Positions 33,477-44,052 are shown, counted from the first letter of the stretch. The stretch is DNA of 64,000 nucleotides from JAHIVB01 sp964574705 (GCA_964574705.1 CAZNOO010000002.1:1-64000), one strand, 5' to 3'. The notes: generated by a model from the letters alone, not told the origin. Numbers and translations are program-made.

Positions 33477-35330
33477 TTATTCTTTAATGGATAGTTCCAA
33501 CATCTCTTCAGAGTATTGGTTTGTATAAAGATCGTAATATTGTCCTTTTTTGGCAATTAAGTCTCTATGTGTTCCTTCTTCTATCACTTTTCCGCCTTCC
33601 AAAACCATGATGCGGTCACTATGAACGATGGTTGAAAGTCGATGGGCAACAATGAAACTTGTTCTGCCTTTCAATAATTTGTTTATTGCATTTTGAATCA
33701 GCTGCTCGGTTTCAGTATCTACCGAAGATGTCGCTTCATCAAGCACAAGAATCCTTGGATCTGCCAATATCGCTCTGGCAAATGAAATCAGTTGTTTTTG
33801 ACCAACTGAAAGTCTTGATCCACCTTCTCCACACTCGGTTTCGTAGCCTTTTTCAAAGCGCATGATAAACTCATGTGCTTCTACGGCTTTTGCGGCGTCG
33901 ATGACTTCTTCGTCGGTTGCACTCAGTTTTCCATAACGGATATTTTCCAAGACCGATCCACTAAACAAATGGGGGCTTTGAAGAACGTAACCTAAGTTGG
34001 AATGCAACCAGGACATGCTCCTTTTTTTATAGTCTTTTCCGTCAATGAAGATATGACCTGTCGTGGGCTCGTAGAACCTGCAAATCAAATTGACAATGGT
34101 CGATTTTCCAGCACCTGTGTGTCCTACTAAGGCAATCGATTCACCTTGCTTCACTTTAAGATTGAAGTTATCCAATACTTTTTCTCCAACATGATACTTG
34201 AAAGTAACATCTCTAAATTCAACCTCGCCTTTGAGGGGCTCAAAGTTTTCTAGTTTGTAGTCGAAGAGTGTGCCGTATTTTTCAATCACTTCTTTACTGT
34301 CGGTAATGTCTGGTTCAGTCTCAATCAACGAGACAATCCGCTCTGCGGATGCCTGTGCTTGTTGGAACTGAGCAAAGATGGACGCAATGTTATTGACGGG
34401 GTCGAAGAACTGCCAAACGTAGTTCGTGAACAAATAAAGTGTTCCTACGCTGATGGATAGATTAAACACCATGTTTCCGCCTGAATAATAGATCAAGGCG
34501 GTTCCAATTGAAATCAAGAAGATGACAGAAGGAAAATAGAGTCCCTGAATCATCGCTGCACGGATACTTTGTTTTCGAATGTCCGTCGTCAGTAAATTGA
34601 AATCATCGAAGTTAGTGTTTTCCAAGACCAAAGTCTTTGTCGTGATTGCACCGGTGATACCTTCATTATATGACCCAGTGATTTTTGAATTGACTTTTCT
34701 GATGGAACGATAAGCCTTTAAGATAAATCTTCTGAAATAGGTTGAGACTAGAATCAATATCGGAACGATTGCCAAAGTAATTAAGGCAAGTTTAATATTG
34801 ATAATCAGCATGACTACAATCAATATGACCATTAAGAAGAGACCCCAGGAGAAATCAATAATTCCCCAGGAAAGAATCTCCGAAAGGTTTCTTGAGTCGC
34901 TTGTCATTCTTGCCATGATCCATCCGACTTTGGTTCTGTCGTAATAGGAGAATGGCAATTCTTGAAGATGGGTGAAGGCTTTTTGACGAATATTGAAGGC
35001 AAGTTCGGTTTGAACCCTTCCTGCAAAAATAATGAATAAATAGACCATGGTACCTTGGATCACCATAAAGATGACATAAAGCATAATGAAATACCATAGT
35101 TGTGATAAATCTTGTGTACCCGCAGCAATGTTCGGATTGATGATTTCATCAATGGCAAATTTAGAAATATACGGGTATATAACATCTGTTGAAGCAAGCA
35201 CAACCATACATAGGATGCTTAGGATTACTTGCTTTTTCAGCGGTTTCATAAAACTAAAGATCTTTTTCCATACATTCCAATCTATCTTGTTCGACGTGAA
35301 ACTCTCCTCATCATAAAGATGATCATCCAT
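33477..35330 (-). CDS. ABC exporter half-transporter (heterodimer, catalytic-site ATPase)
   Basis: About 617 residues: six-helix type IV exporter domain, then an ATPase. Walker A GHTGAGKST, signature LSVGQKQ (unusual second position), Walker B ILVLDEATSSVD with the catalytic Glu, switch AHRLST. It pairs with the upstream gene product, which has a normal LSGGQ but Asp in place of the catalytic Glu. Together they give one competent and one degenerate site, as in BmrCD or TM287/288 exporters. Multidrug or lipid export is likely. Starts overlapping the partner's stop. Confidence 0.92.
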   Translation of the reverse strand: MDDHLYDEESFTSNKIDWNVWKKIFSFMKPLKKQVILSILCMVVLASTDVIYPYISKFAIDEIINPNIAAGTQDLSQLWYFIMLYVIFMVIQGTMVYLFIIFAGRVQTELAFNIRQKAFTHLQELPFSYYDRTKVGWIMARMTSDSRNLSEILSWGIIDFSWGLFLMVILIVVMLIINIKLALITLAIVPILILVSTYFRRFILKAYRSIRKVNSKITGSYNEGITGAITTKTLVLENTNFDDFNLLTTDIRKQSIRAAMIQGLYFPSVIFLISIGTALIYYSGGNMVFNLSISVGTLYLFTNYVWQFFDPVNNIASIFAQFQQAQASAERIVSLIETEPDITDSKEVIEKYGTLFDYKLENFEPLKGEVEFRDVTFKYHVGEKVLDNFNLKVKQGESIALVGHTGAGKSTIVNLICRFYEPTTGHIFIDGKDYKKRSMSWLHSNLGYVLQSPHLFSGSVLENIRYGKLSATDEEVIDAAKAVEAHEFIMRFEKGYETECGEGGSRLSVGQKQLISFARAILADPRILVLDEATSSVDTETEQLIQNAINKLLKGRTSFIVAHRLSTIVHSDRIMVLEGGKVIEEGTHRDLIAKKGQYYDLYTNQYSEEMLELSIKE

Positions 35331-37176
35331 GAATCTCACCGTCCTCTACTTGGAAATCAATCTTGGATTGAATTTCCCATATTGTTTTGTATAATCCACC
35401 GAGTTGAATCAATTCACTGTGCGTTCCAGATTCACTGATTTTCCCTTTGTCAATGACGATAATTCGATCTGCTTCTTTTGCCGTTGTAATTCGGTGGGTG
35501 ATAATGAAGACCGTTGACTGTTTCCATTCTTTTTTGAGTCTCGAACGGATTTGTTTATCCGTTTCGGTATCAACCGCACTCAGTGAATCGTCGAAAATCA
35601 GTATCGGCTTCGGGTTCAACAACATTCGTGCAATCGCGACTCTTTGTTTCTGTCCTCCAGACAGCGTCACGCCACGTTCTCCGACCATGGTTTGATATCC
35701 CTGTTCGAAATGAATGATGTCTTCATGAACTTGTGCAATCTTCGCTACTTCTTCAATCCTGCTTTCTTCAGTGCTTCGATTGGAAATTTTGATGTTATCT
35801 TCAACCGTTTTTGAAAACAAGAATGGTTCTTGTAGGATAATTCCCACATGTTCTCTTAAATAATGTTTTTCAATGTTTTTAACTTCGGTCCCGTCAATTT
35901 TGATGGATCCAGTCTCATAATCGAGCAGTCTTACCATCAAATTCATTAGCGTTGTTTTTCCAGAACCGGTCTTGCCGATGATTGCAACCGTTTCTCCTTT
36001 ATTTACTTTAAAAGTGATGTCTTCTAATTGATAATAGGTTGAATCTTCGAATTTGAAGCTGACATGATCGAATTCGACGTATCCGAAAATAGGCGGTGTC
36101 GTTTGATCGATTAAATCAGCGTATTCGTTCTTCGTAGAAATGATTTTGTCAAGACGGGACACTGAAACGGTCGCTTTAGAAAAATCTCCCACAAGCCGTC
36201 CTAGTTGCCGCATTGGCCAGATGATATTTCCTCCGTATGCTAGAAAAGCAAGATAGACACCTAGCGTGATGTCTCCCCTAACAGTGTAAATGATACCTGC
36301 AATCGCAATCAGGAAGAACTGGGCAAAACAGATAAAATCCGTTCCACTCCAGAAGAATGCCATTTTTTTAACCAAGCGATAGTCTGAGTTTGTAAACTTC
36401 CGATTCAAATCCTTGAATTTGTTGACCTCGAATTTTTCATTTGCGAAGGCCTTGACGACTCTTGCGCCACTTACGTTTTCCTGGACGTGAGTGGTCATTG
36501 TGGCTTCGTTTTGTTCGATGGTTTGAAACATCTTCTCGACTTTGCGGAAATAAAAGATTGCAATGGTCAAGATAATCGGTGTGATAATTAAGGAAATGAA
36601 CATTAAGTTCACATTTAATTTTGCCATTTGGTAGATCGAGAGACCAACGAGCATTATCAGTCTGACGACTTCAATGATTTGATCGCTGATAAACCTTTTG
36701 TAACTTTCAACGTCGCTTGTGCAACGTTGAATCATGTCTCCTGTTTCAGTATGGGAATGAAAATGATATCCCAAGTTTTGAAGTTGGCTGTACAGGTTGT
36801 TTCTTAACTTATATCCAACTCTTTCAGCAAATACAGCTGTAAGAGCTCTTCTTATAAAGATTGAAATCGCTCGAATCAGTCCGAGAGCGACAATCATGAC
36901 TCCAGCGAGAAAGAGTTGCCTTCCTACCGTATCCGCAACTAGAAATTGCTGGAAGAAGGGAGGTAGTTTCGACCCTTGGTCACTAAATTTAAGGATGACG
37001 TCAATGATGTGTTGCCCGAACAACGGTGTGATTGTTCGAATATAAGATATAAAATACAGCATCACGAAGGCGAGAATCAGTAAGGGCCAATATTTGCCCA
37101 TCCATTTGAACATCAAACGGAGACTTCTTCCGACGCTTTTCTTCGGATCTGTTGATAGTGTTTTTGTGTTGTCCAT
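35323..37176 (-). CDS. ABC exporter half-transporter (heterodimer, degenerate-site ATPase)
   Basis: About 617 residues, same plan as its partner. Walker A GKTGSGKTT, signature LSGGQKQR, Walker B ILIFDDSLSAVD with Asp where the catalytic Glu should be, switch THRITT. Start ATG at 37176, 8 nt after GAGG; the longer frame begins in the ribosome site. Operon of two genes ending at 33477. Confidence 0.92.
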   Translation of the reverse strand: MDNTKTLSTDPKKSVGRSLRLMFKWMGKYWPLLILAFVMLYFISYIRTITPLFGQHIIDVILKFSDQGSKLPPFFQQFLVADTVGRQLFLAGVMIVALGLIRAISIFIRRALTAVFAERVGYKLRNNLYSQLQNLGYHFHSHTETGDMIQRCTSDVESYKRFISDQIIEVVRLIMLVGLSIYQMAKLNVNLMFISLIITPIILTIAIFYFRKVEKMFQTIEQNEATMTTHVQENVSGARVVKAFANEKFEVNKFKDLNRKFTNSDYRLVKKMAFFWSGTDFICFAQFFLIAIAGIIYTVRGDITLGVYLAFLAYGGNIIWPMRQLGRLVGDFSKATVSVSRLDKIISTKNEYADLIDQTTPPIFGYVEFDHVSFKFEDSTYYQLEDITFKVNKGETVAIIGKTGSGKTTLMNLMVRLLDYETGSIKIDGTEVKNIEKHYLREHVGIILQEPFLFSKTVEDNIKISNRSTEESRIEEVAKIAQVHEDIIHFEQGYQTMVGERGVTLSGGQKQRVAIARMLLNPKPILIFDDSLSAVDTETDKQIRSRLKKEWKQSTVFIITHRITTAKEADRIIVIDKGKISESGTHSELIQLGGLYKTIWEIQSKIDFQVEDGEIHG

Positions 37177-37218
37177 ATCATTCACCTCTTTTCTTATCGA
37201 TATGGATCTTCAAAGTAG

Positions 37219-38925
37219 TTACATTTTTTCAATCGGTTGCATGCCAAGGAGGAGCATTCCGTCATTTAAGACATTTCTGACCATATAAATCAAACGGCAT
37301 TTTGTGTTCCGTTCAAGCTCGTCTTCGACATTGATTTTTTCTTTTCCGTAATAACTGTTGAAAAGACTAGCCATGTTCAGCAAATATTTAGCTAAAATGC
37401 TAGGTGCGTATTCTTCTGCGCTCTTTTCAAGGATTTCTTTATAAATGCTTATTTGTTTCAGCATTTCAAACGCCGGGTCATATTCAAAAAACTCTGGATT
37501 GAAAGCTGTTCCTTCATGATAGTCGACGGATTCTAATATCGATGTAATCCGAACGGAAGTATATTGGAGATACGGTCCTGTCTGACCTGAAAAATTGACC
37601 ATGTCAGTCAAGTTGAATTCGAAATCACCGCTTCTGTAGTTCTTCAAGTCATTGAAAACGACGGCACTGACACCGATTTTCTCAGCAATCAGTTCCTTGT
37701 TTTCTAAATTCGGATTTTTTTCTTCGATATAGTCCTCACTTAGTTGAATGGCTTCTTGTAATACATCATCTAATTTAACGATTTTACCTTTTCTCGTCGA
37801 CATCTTTTTCCCATCTTGTAGAACAAGACCGAAATTGACGTGAACGATTTCGTCGGAATAAGAATATCCCATCAACTCAACGACTTTTTTGATTTGATCG
37901 AAATGAAGTTTCTGTTCGTTTCCAACCACATAAAGCACCTTATCAAAGTGATAAGTGTTTTTTCTGTAGAATAACGCGGCTAAATCACGGGTAATGTAAA
38001 GCGTCGATCCGTCACTTTTTTGAATCAGTGCAGGCGGATACGCTTCACCCAAGTCGACAATCATCGCTCCTTGATCTTTTTTCAATAAATTCTTTTGTTT
38101 TAATTCTTCGATGACTGAAGACATTTTATCGTTATAAAATGCTTCTCCGTCATAAGAGTCAAACGACACTTTAAGAAGGTCGTAGACTTTCATATAATCC
38201 TTAAGCGACTCTTCGCGGAACCACTCCCATAACGCTACATACTCAGGATTGTTCTGTTCAAGTTCTTTGAAGATTTCTCTTGCTTTGTCTTCAAGTTCAG
38301 GCTGAACTTTGGCAAGTTCATGGAACTCGACATAGAGTTTGACAAGTTCTTCAATCGGATTTTTTTTGACGGCTTCTTTATCACCAAAATTGAGATAGGA
38401 ATAGATTATTTTTCCAAACTGGGTTCCAAAATCGCCCAGATGATTGATTCTAATGACCTTGTATCCACATTTTTCTAAGATGTTTCCAATCGAGTGGCCG
38501 ATGATGGTTGAACGTAAATGTCCAATCGAAAAAGGCTTGGCGATATTCGGTGAGGAATAATCAATGCAAACAACTTTTCCTTTTCCAATTTCGCTGGAAC
38601 CGTAATTGCTTTCAGTAAAAAAGTCTTCAACGATTTTCGCTCCAAGAGCGGCTTTTTTAAATTTAAGGTTGATAAATCCGCCCATGGAAGTCACTTCTTC
38701 AAACATGGATACCCACTCGCTTCGCTCAATCACATTTTTAACAAATGCCACAACTTCAGGAAGTGGTTTTCCTACCGCTTTCACAATTGTAAAAACAGGC
38801 ACGGAAATATCTCCTTGCGATGTTTTTTTAGGTTCTTCAACAATGACCTGAGCAGTGCTTAGGTATTGAATCAGAATATTTTTTTCAATTTCGTTTTTGA
38901 TTTCTTGTTTGATTTTTTCAATCAT
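37219..38925 (-). CDS. argS: Arginyl-tRNA synthetase
   Basis: Class I aminoacyl-tRNA synthetase, about 568 residues. N-terminal additional domain (EIEKNILIQYLS...), HIGH motif in NIAKPFSIGHLRSTIIG, FGLVLQDGKKMSTRKGK region (KMS loop), and C-terminal anticodon-binding DALR domain. ATG at 38925 after AAGGGTGA. Essential housekeeping gene. No T-box is seen directly in front of this gene. Confidence 0.97.
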   Translation of the reverse strand: MIEKIKQEIKNEIEKNILIQYLSTAQVIVEEPKKTSQGDISVPVFTIVKAVGKPLPEVVAFVKNVIERSEWVSMFEEVTSMGGFINLKFKKAALGAKIVEDFFTESNYGSSEIGKGKVVCIDYSSPNIAKPFSIGHLRSTIIGHSIGNILEKCGYKVIRINHLGDFGTQFGKIIYSYLNFGDKEAVKKNPIEELVKLYVEFHELAKVQPELEDKAREIFKELEQNNPEYVALWEWFREESLKDYMKVYDLLKVSFDSYDGEAFYNDKMSSVIEELKQKNLLKKDQGAMIVDLGEAYPPALIQKSDGSTLYITRDLAALFYRKNTYHFDKVLYVVGNEQKLHFDQIKKVVELMGYSYSDEIVHVNFGLVLQDGKKMSTRKGKIVKLDDVLQEAIQLSEDYIEEKNPNLENKELIAEKIGVSAVVFNDLKNYRSGDFEFNLTDMVNFSGQTGPYLQYTSVRITSILESVDYHEGTAFNPEFFEYDPAFEMLKQISIYKEILEKSAEEYAPSILAKYLLNMASLFNSYYGKEKINVEDELERNTKCRLIYMVRNVLNDGMLLLGMQPIEKM

Positions 38926-38957
38926 GGATATCACCCTTTCACAAAAATAAATTCGGA

Positions 38958-39470
38958 CTAAAGTCCAAATCTATCCTTGACAACCTTTAAGATTTCCGTT
39001 TGTGTATAAAAGAATGTAATGAATTTATCATTGATTGATTTCATAATCGAGACGTTTTGACGAATCGCTTCGTCTATGGAAACCCATTTGGGTTCCAGTC
39101 CCATTTCTTCTTCATGCTCTTCAAGTGAAGAATTGACATAATCTTGAATGTCGACATGATAATAATCAGTCAGGATATTCACAGGCTTGTTTTGACGTCT
39201 TGACAATCTAATTTCTTCGGTTTGACCGAGGTGCTCGACGATTTTGACGTTGATTCCGCCCACTTCTTCTAATAATTCACGGTATAAAGTGTCCAGTTTG
39301 GACTCATTGAGCGTGATCCCGCCCCCAGGAGTCCCATACATTTGGTCTGTATTTGAGTACATTAATAATATTTTGCCATTGTTTAAAATGATGGCTCTGA
39401 CATCTTCTCTTGTATTGATTTTTGGAGGAATATCCACCAAATTATCTGTAATTAACAATAATCGATTCAT
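38958..39470 (-). CDS. Nudix hydrolase
   Basis: 170 residues with a Nudix box GGGITLNESKLDTLYRELLEEVGG (key G-x5-E-x7-REL-x-EE-x-G). Cleaves a nucleoside diphosphate linked to another moiety; substrate unknown. C-terminal segment EEEMGLEPKWVSIDEAI is typical. AAGGTGAAG upstream of ATG. About 30 nt upstream of argS and possibly co-transcribed. Confidence 0.9.
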   Translation of the reverse strand: MNRLLLITDNLVDIPPKINTREDVRAIILNNGKILLMYSNTDQMYGTPGGGITLNESKLDTLYRELLEEVGGINVKIVEHLGQTEEIRLSRRQNKPVNILTDYYHVDIQDYVNSSLEEHEEEMGLEPKWVSIDEAIRQNVSIMKSINDKFITFFYTQTEILKVVKDRFGL

Positions 39471-39552
39471 CTCTTCACCTTCTTAAACGTTTCTACTATC
39501 ATTTTATCACAATTTGAGTAAAGTTCATAAAGAACTTTCTTGAATCGCGCGT

Positions 39553-41400
39553 TTAGAACTCGTCTGCTTGGGTCAAGCGAATTAGTTCTTCGAATAGGAA
39601 GTTTGCTTTTTCTTCTTTGAGATGGATGGACTCTGTTGCTAAATCATAAACGGATTTTTCCGAATAGACTTCAGGAGAAAAAAGAGAATCTTTTTCAATT
39701 TGAATGACCTTTTGAAGATTATTAATCTCTTTTTCCAGCTTTTTAATTTGAATTTCCAAAGACACGGTTCTGATTTTTTCTTTTCTTTGTATCGGCTTTT
39801 CAACCCTATCTTTTTCACGCTTTGCCTGAAATTCATCATAGTTTCCGTCAAATATTTCAAATTGAGACGGATGAAGACTGATGATTTTTGTGGCGACTTT
39901 ATTAATGAAATATCGATCATGAGAAATGAAAATAATGGGACCGATATATTCTTCGAAAATATCTTCGACAATGGTTTTGGTATCGATGTCAAGATGATTG
40001 GTAGGTTCATCAAGAATAAGTAGTTCTGGCTCTTCAAGCATTAAGAGCAACAGCCTGAGTCTTACTTTTTCTCCACCGGATAATACTTTGATTTGTTTGA
40101 AGACATCATCTGCACTAAAGAGAACTCTCGCGAGCAAACTTCTCACTTCTTGAAGTGTCTTCATTGGGTAGATTCCATGAAGCATGTCGAGCAAAGATAT
40201 TTGTTCATTACCAAATTCCTGATTTTGGTCAAAATAGCCAATTTTCAAAGGTTTGTGAAATACGACTTCGCCTTTTAAAGGATTTAATTCTTCAATCAGC
40301 GTTTTGACAAAAGTGGTCTTTCCCGCTCCGTTGGGTCCGATGATTCCGATTTTTTCGAACCCTCTCATCTTGAAGTTGATGTCTTCAAATAGAGGAGTGT
40401 CATATCCAATCGAAAGACTTCTGGTTTCCAAGATGATGGCATCAGTGGGTCTGCGACTGTGAAAAGCCATCTTGACATTTTGGTGATGCGTTACCGGCTT
40501 GTCCAGTCTTTCAATTCTAGCAAGCTTTTTAATCCGATCCTGCGCACTTTTTGCTTTCGAAGCTTTATACCTGAAACGGTCGACAAAGCTCTGCAAATGC
40601 GAGATTTCTTTGTTTTGACGGATGTATTGCTTCATCAAGATTTCATATCTGGCAACTTTTTCAATTTCGTAGTCGTCATATCGACCATAATAGACTTGAA
40701 GCGTGTCTTGATCGAGCTCATAAATTTTATTGACGATTTTGTTGATGAAGTATTTATCGTGGGTCACGACGAATACAGCTCCGTCGTAATTTTTTAAATA
40801 AGATTCGAGCCATTCAATGATTTCGATATCCATATGGTTGGTTGGCTCATCCAAGAGCAAAATATCAGGTTTTTGAAGAAGTAGTTTTGCAAAAGCGACA
40901 CGTGTTTTTTCTCCTCCAGAAAAAGAGGTGACTAATCGATCATAATCGGTTTTCAAAAATCCGAACTTCGATAAAATCATATCAATGAAAGTAAGATATT
41001 CGTATCCGCCTAAGATTCTGTATTCTTCCTCTAGGCGACTATATTTTTCGATTAGGCTCGTTGAATGATTCGTTTCCAGTTCCTTTGTAATTCCTTTGAT
41101 CGACAGTTCAAGTTGGACCAACTCATTAAACACAAGGAGGACTTCTTCTTTTAAGGTTAGGTCATCTTGGCTAAGAACATCTTGACTCAAATAGCCAATC
41201 ACTGCTCCCCCAAAAATAAAAATATCCCCAGAATCTGGGGTAATTTCTCCTAATATCATCTTAATCAGAGTGGACTTGCCGACCCCGTTTCTGCCAATCA
41301 AAGCAACTTTGTCGTTGCGATTGACTTCGAGGGTGACATGATCAAAAAGGACATTACCGCCAAATGTTTTTTTCAGATTGTTAACTTGTAGTAAGCTCAT
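39553..41400 (-). CDS. ABC-F family ATPase
   Basis: 615 residues: two ABC domains (Walker A GRNGVGKST and GPNGAGKTT, signatures SGGEKTR and SGGEKVR, Walker B DILLLDEPTNHMD and ELLILDEPTNHLD) joined by a charged linker (about 235-310), and a C-terminal coiled coil. No membrane domain. ABC-F proteins act at the ribosomal E site, as translation factors or antibiotic protection. YdiF-like by length and extension; a resistance role cannot be claimed from sequence alone. Confidence 0.93.
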   Translation of the reverse strand: MSLLQVNNLKKTFGGNVLFDHVTLEVNRNDKVALIGRNGVGKSTLIKMILGEITPDSGDIFIFGGAVIGYLSQDVLSQDDLTLKEEVLLVFNELVQLELSIKGITKELETNHSTSLIEKYSRLEEEYRILGGYEYLTFIDMILSKFGFLKTDYDRLVTSFSGGEKTRVAFAKLLLQKPDILLLDEPTNHMDIEIIEWLESYLKNYDGAVFVVTHDKYFINKIVNKIYELDQDTLQVYYGRYDDYEIEKVARYEILMKQYIRQNKEISHLQSFVDRFRYKASKAKSAQDRIKKLARIERLDKPVTHHQNVKMAFHSRRPTDAIILETRSLSIGYDTPLFEDINFKMRGFEKIGIIGPNGAGKTTFVKTLIEELNPLKGEVVFHKPLKIGYFDQNQEFGNEQISLLDMLHGIYPMKTLQEVRSLLARVLFSADDVFKQIKVLSGGEKVRLRLLLLMLEEPELLILDEPTNHLDIDTKTIVEDIFEEYIGPIIFISHDRYFINKVATKIISLHPSQFEIFDGNYDEFQAKREKDRVEKPIQRKEKIRTVSLEIQIKKLEKEINNLQKVIQIEKDSLFSPEVYSEKSVYDLATESIHLKEEKANFLFEELIRLTQADEF

Positions 41401-41554
41401 AGGGTCACGTCCTCTCCGGTCTTGATTTGTAAATTCAATTCGACCTTTATTTTAATTTTAACAAAAGAATGAACTTAATTCAATCTTTTTTTTGCGAAAC
41501 TTGGGCTTTTGAAGACAATTAAAGGAAATTGAATCCATAGCTCGTGTTTGGAAA

Positions 41555-41588
41555 AGAAAAAAGCACGACCAAATAAAGGGTCCTGCTT
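41555..41588 (-). terminator. Terminator of the small membrane protein gene
   Basis: AAGCAGGACC / GGTCGTGCTT stem (one mismatch) with a U run, overlapping the stop codon. Confidence 0.75.
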
Positions 41589-41823
41589 ACGAAGACAATA
41601 GTCCAATGATTGACATGATCGCATAATACAGTCCAACCAACATTAAGAGTACACCCATGACTTTCGCCATGATCAGTTCTTGTTTTCTGGGTTCCGCCGT
41701 CTGTTGGTATTTCTGTTTTTGAATCGCTTGGATGATTCTTTTACTGGAAATTAAGAACCTGAATCCCACATAGGCAAATCCCAAACCGATTACTAATAAG
41801 AGTATTTTCATAAACAAATCCAA
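41587..41823 (-). CDS. Small membrane protein, unknown
   Basis: About 78 residues with two hydrophobic helices (about 5-22 and 52-75) separated by a charged loop (KRIIQAIQKQKYQQTAEPRK). TTG at 41823 lies 8 nt after GAGGTGAT; an ATG is 12 nt further in. Preceded by the HK gene's end. Function unknown. Confidence 0.55.
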   Translation of the reverse strand: MDLFMKILLLVIGLGFAYVGFRFLISSKRIIQAIQKQKYQQTAEPRKQELIMAKVMGVLLMLVGLYYAIMSIIGLLSS

Positions 41824-42008
41824 TTTTATCACCTCTATCACAACCATTATAGCAAAAATGCAAACAAAAAACACCATCTTTTGATTTAGGAAAACAAATG
41901 GATTAAAATAGGAGAGGGTTTGTTAACTTGTAACTGTCCTAAATCGATGGTGCTTTAATGATTATTACGCTCACATTATATAGAAAATTATTTGCGATAG
42001 AACGGTTT

Positions 42009-43358
42009 TTACAAAGAAACCACAATTTTTTTATTCAAGGTAAATTCAATCGTAAATCTAGCGCCGTTCATTGCATTGTCACTCACCGAAATAGTCGCTT
42101 GATGCTTCTCGATAATCGCCTTTGTAATCGTAAGTCCAAGTCCGGTATGACCTTCTTTTCCGATGAAATATCTTTCCCAAATTTCGTCTCGAATCGACTC
42201 ATCAATTCCGATACCGTCATCATCTATCGTGATGCTAACTTTGTCTAAAGTCACCTTCAAATGGATGATGATTGTCGTCTTTGCATATCTTACTGCATTG
42301 GCAAGAAGATTCACTAAAGCAACTTCTAATTTTTCGGCGTCTCCGAAAAGATACACGTCTTCTTGTTCATGACGGAAGTCAAGTTTGATACCCTTTTCTT
42401 TTGCTTGGATGTCGATGCTGTTAAGTGCGTCTCCAATGACGTCAACGAGGTTCACTCTACTGACAATCAATGCTTCGCCAACGCGGTCGAGTCTACCCAA
42501 ATAAAGGACTTGGTTGATGAAATCTTTTAACTTTTCGCTTTCATGCATGATGACTAAAGAGGTGTCTTTCATTTCTTTTTCAGAAAGGACGCCATAATAC
42601 AAAGCCTCTGAATAACTATAGATATTTGTGAGAGGTGTCTTCATTTCATGCGAGAAATTATGTAGAAACTCTTGCTCTGATTTTGAATATTCATAAACTC
42701 GAGTATGAGCTTTTTCAAGCGCAATCGATAATTCTTCATATTCGCTAATATCGAAGACAGGTCTTCTTTTTGGTTTGTCTTGAAAAGAGAGATTGTTGAC
42801 GTAATTTGCAAGTACCCGAGCCGGTAATGCAAATGTTTTGGCAGAGAAGATTGATATTAATGAGATTGAAATGGCAAGAAATACAATTCCAATGAAACTC
42901 ATCAAAAAGATGGTTTCATTATCGCCCATGATGGATCCTTCCAGACGGAGGACATAGACTTGATACTCTCCGGATTTGACTTCGGAATGCGTAAAATAAT
43001 AATACTGGTCGTCATTGCTTATACGGTACACTTTGTACAATTCGCTCACTTGTGATGCATTCAGAAGATCAATCGCACTTGTTGGAAGTGATGAATAATA
43101 GATTACGTCGTTTTGATATACAAGCAAATCAACGCCGGTGTACTCTTTTGCCGTGTTGAGGGTGTACGTGAAATCAGTATCATCGCTCGCTTCCAATGTT
43201 TGGACGATGGTGTCATTGAGATCTGCAATGTTGCTATAAAGGAGACGATTCAGACCACTCGAAATAAAAACGCCGGTTAATACCGCCGCTATTCCATATG
43301 AGATGGCTAAAAAAACGCCGTAATAATAGAGTAATTTACGCCTGATTGTCAAGGGCAT
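42009..43358 (-). CDS. Sensor histidine kinase
   Basis: About 449 residues. TM1 at about 12-34, extracytoplasmic sensor to about 150, TM2 (about 152-174), HAMP-like region, then H-box FSHEMKTPLTN (phospho-His), N-box NLLANAVRY, G-boxes DDGIGID and TGLGLTI. Partner of the OmpR-type regulator, whose stop it overlaps. Signal unknown. Confidence 0.93.
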   Translation of the reverse strand: MPLTIRRKLLYYYGVFLAISYGIAAVLTGVFISSGLNRLLYSNIADLNDTIVQTLEASDDTDFTYTLNTAKEYTGVDLLVYQNDVIYYSSLPTSAIDLLNASQVSELYKVYRISNDDQYYYFTHSEVKSGEYQVYVLRLEGSIMGDNETIFLMSFIGIVFLAISISLISIFSAKTFALPARVLANYVNNLSFQDKPKRRPVFDISEYEELSIALEKAHTRVYEYSKSEQEFLHNFSHEMKTPLTNIYSYSEALYYGVLSEKEMKDTSLVIMHESEKLKDFINQVLYLGRLDRVGEALIVSRVNLVDVIGDALNSIDIQAKEKGIKLDFRHEQEDVYLFGDAEKLEVALVNLLANAVRYAKTTIIIHLKVTLDKVSITIDDDGIGIDESIRDEIWERYFIGKEGHTGLGLTITKAIIEKHQATISVSDNAMNGARFTIEFTLNKKIVVSL

Positions 43359-44052
43359 CACTTCCGCCTTCTAATTGAACTTTATACCCATATCCGAAAA
43401 CAGTTTTGATTTCCACCAAACTGTTGATTGTCGTTAATTTCTTTCTGATTCTTTTTACAAGATCATCTACACTTCTGGTTCCATCAATAACTTCCCATTT
43501 CCATACGAGTCTAAAAAGCTCTTCTCGCGAGAAAGCTTTGGGACTGTTTTTGGAAAGCAAGACAAATAAATCGTATTCTTTTGCAGTAAAAATCAAGGGT
43601 TCAGAGTTGCATAAGATTTCCCTTTGATCCAGTTTATAAATCAAGTTTCCTAGTTCAAAAGTGCCAAGGTCTTCCATCAATGAAGTATTTACGCTTCTTC
43701 TGAGCAATGCTTTGACACGGACTGCAAGTTCTCTTCCGGAAAAAGGTTTTGTGATATAATCGTCTCCACCGATTTCAAGGCCAAGGATTCGATCCATTTC
43801 CTCTCCCTTAGCGGACACGAACAAAATCGGAATGTTCGATTCCTCTCTAATTCTTTGGCAGACTTTAAATCCGCTCATGTCAGGGAGCATGATGTCAATC
43901 ACAAAACAGTCCGGTTTGCTGAGTTCATATTTCTGCAGCAAATCCGTACCGGTTCTAAATTTCTCAACTTGGAATCCCTCATAAATCAGAAATTTCTCAA
44001 TGATATTTCGAATGTTTTCGTCATCGTCAAGCACATATACTAGTTTTGCCAA
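43336..44052 (-). CDS. OmpR-family response regulator
   Basis: About 238 residues. Receiver domain: acidic DDDE, phospho-Asp in CFVIDIMLPD, Lys in FVSAKGEE. C-terminal winged helix with AKEYDLFVLLSKNSPKAFSREELFRLVWKWE and TRSVDDLVKRIRKKL. A TTG at 44052 with AGAGG 10 nt upstream is preferred over an ATG at 44070 that has no ribosome site. First gene of the two-component operon. Confidence 0.93.
   Translation of the reverse strand: MAKLVYVLDDDENIRNIIEKFLIYEGFQVEKFRTGTDLLQKYELSKPDCFVIDIMLPDMSGFKVCQRIREESNIPILFVSAKGEEMDRILGLEIGGDDYITKPFSGRELAVRVKALLRRSVNTSLMEDLGTFELGNLIYKLDQREILCNSEPLIFTAKEYDLFVLLSKNSPKAFSREELFRLVWKWEVIDGTRSVDDLVKRIRKKLTTINSLVEIKTVFGYGYKVQLEGGSDALDNQA

Noticed and set aside
39553..41400. 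Antibiotic resistance gene call for the ABC-F protein
   Set aside because: The length and extension suggest a housekeeping YdiF-like factor; no attenuator leader is seen.
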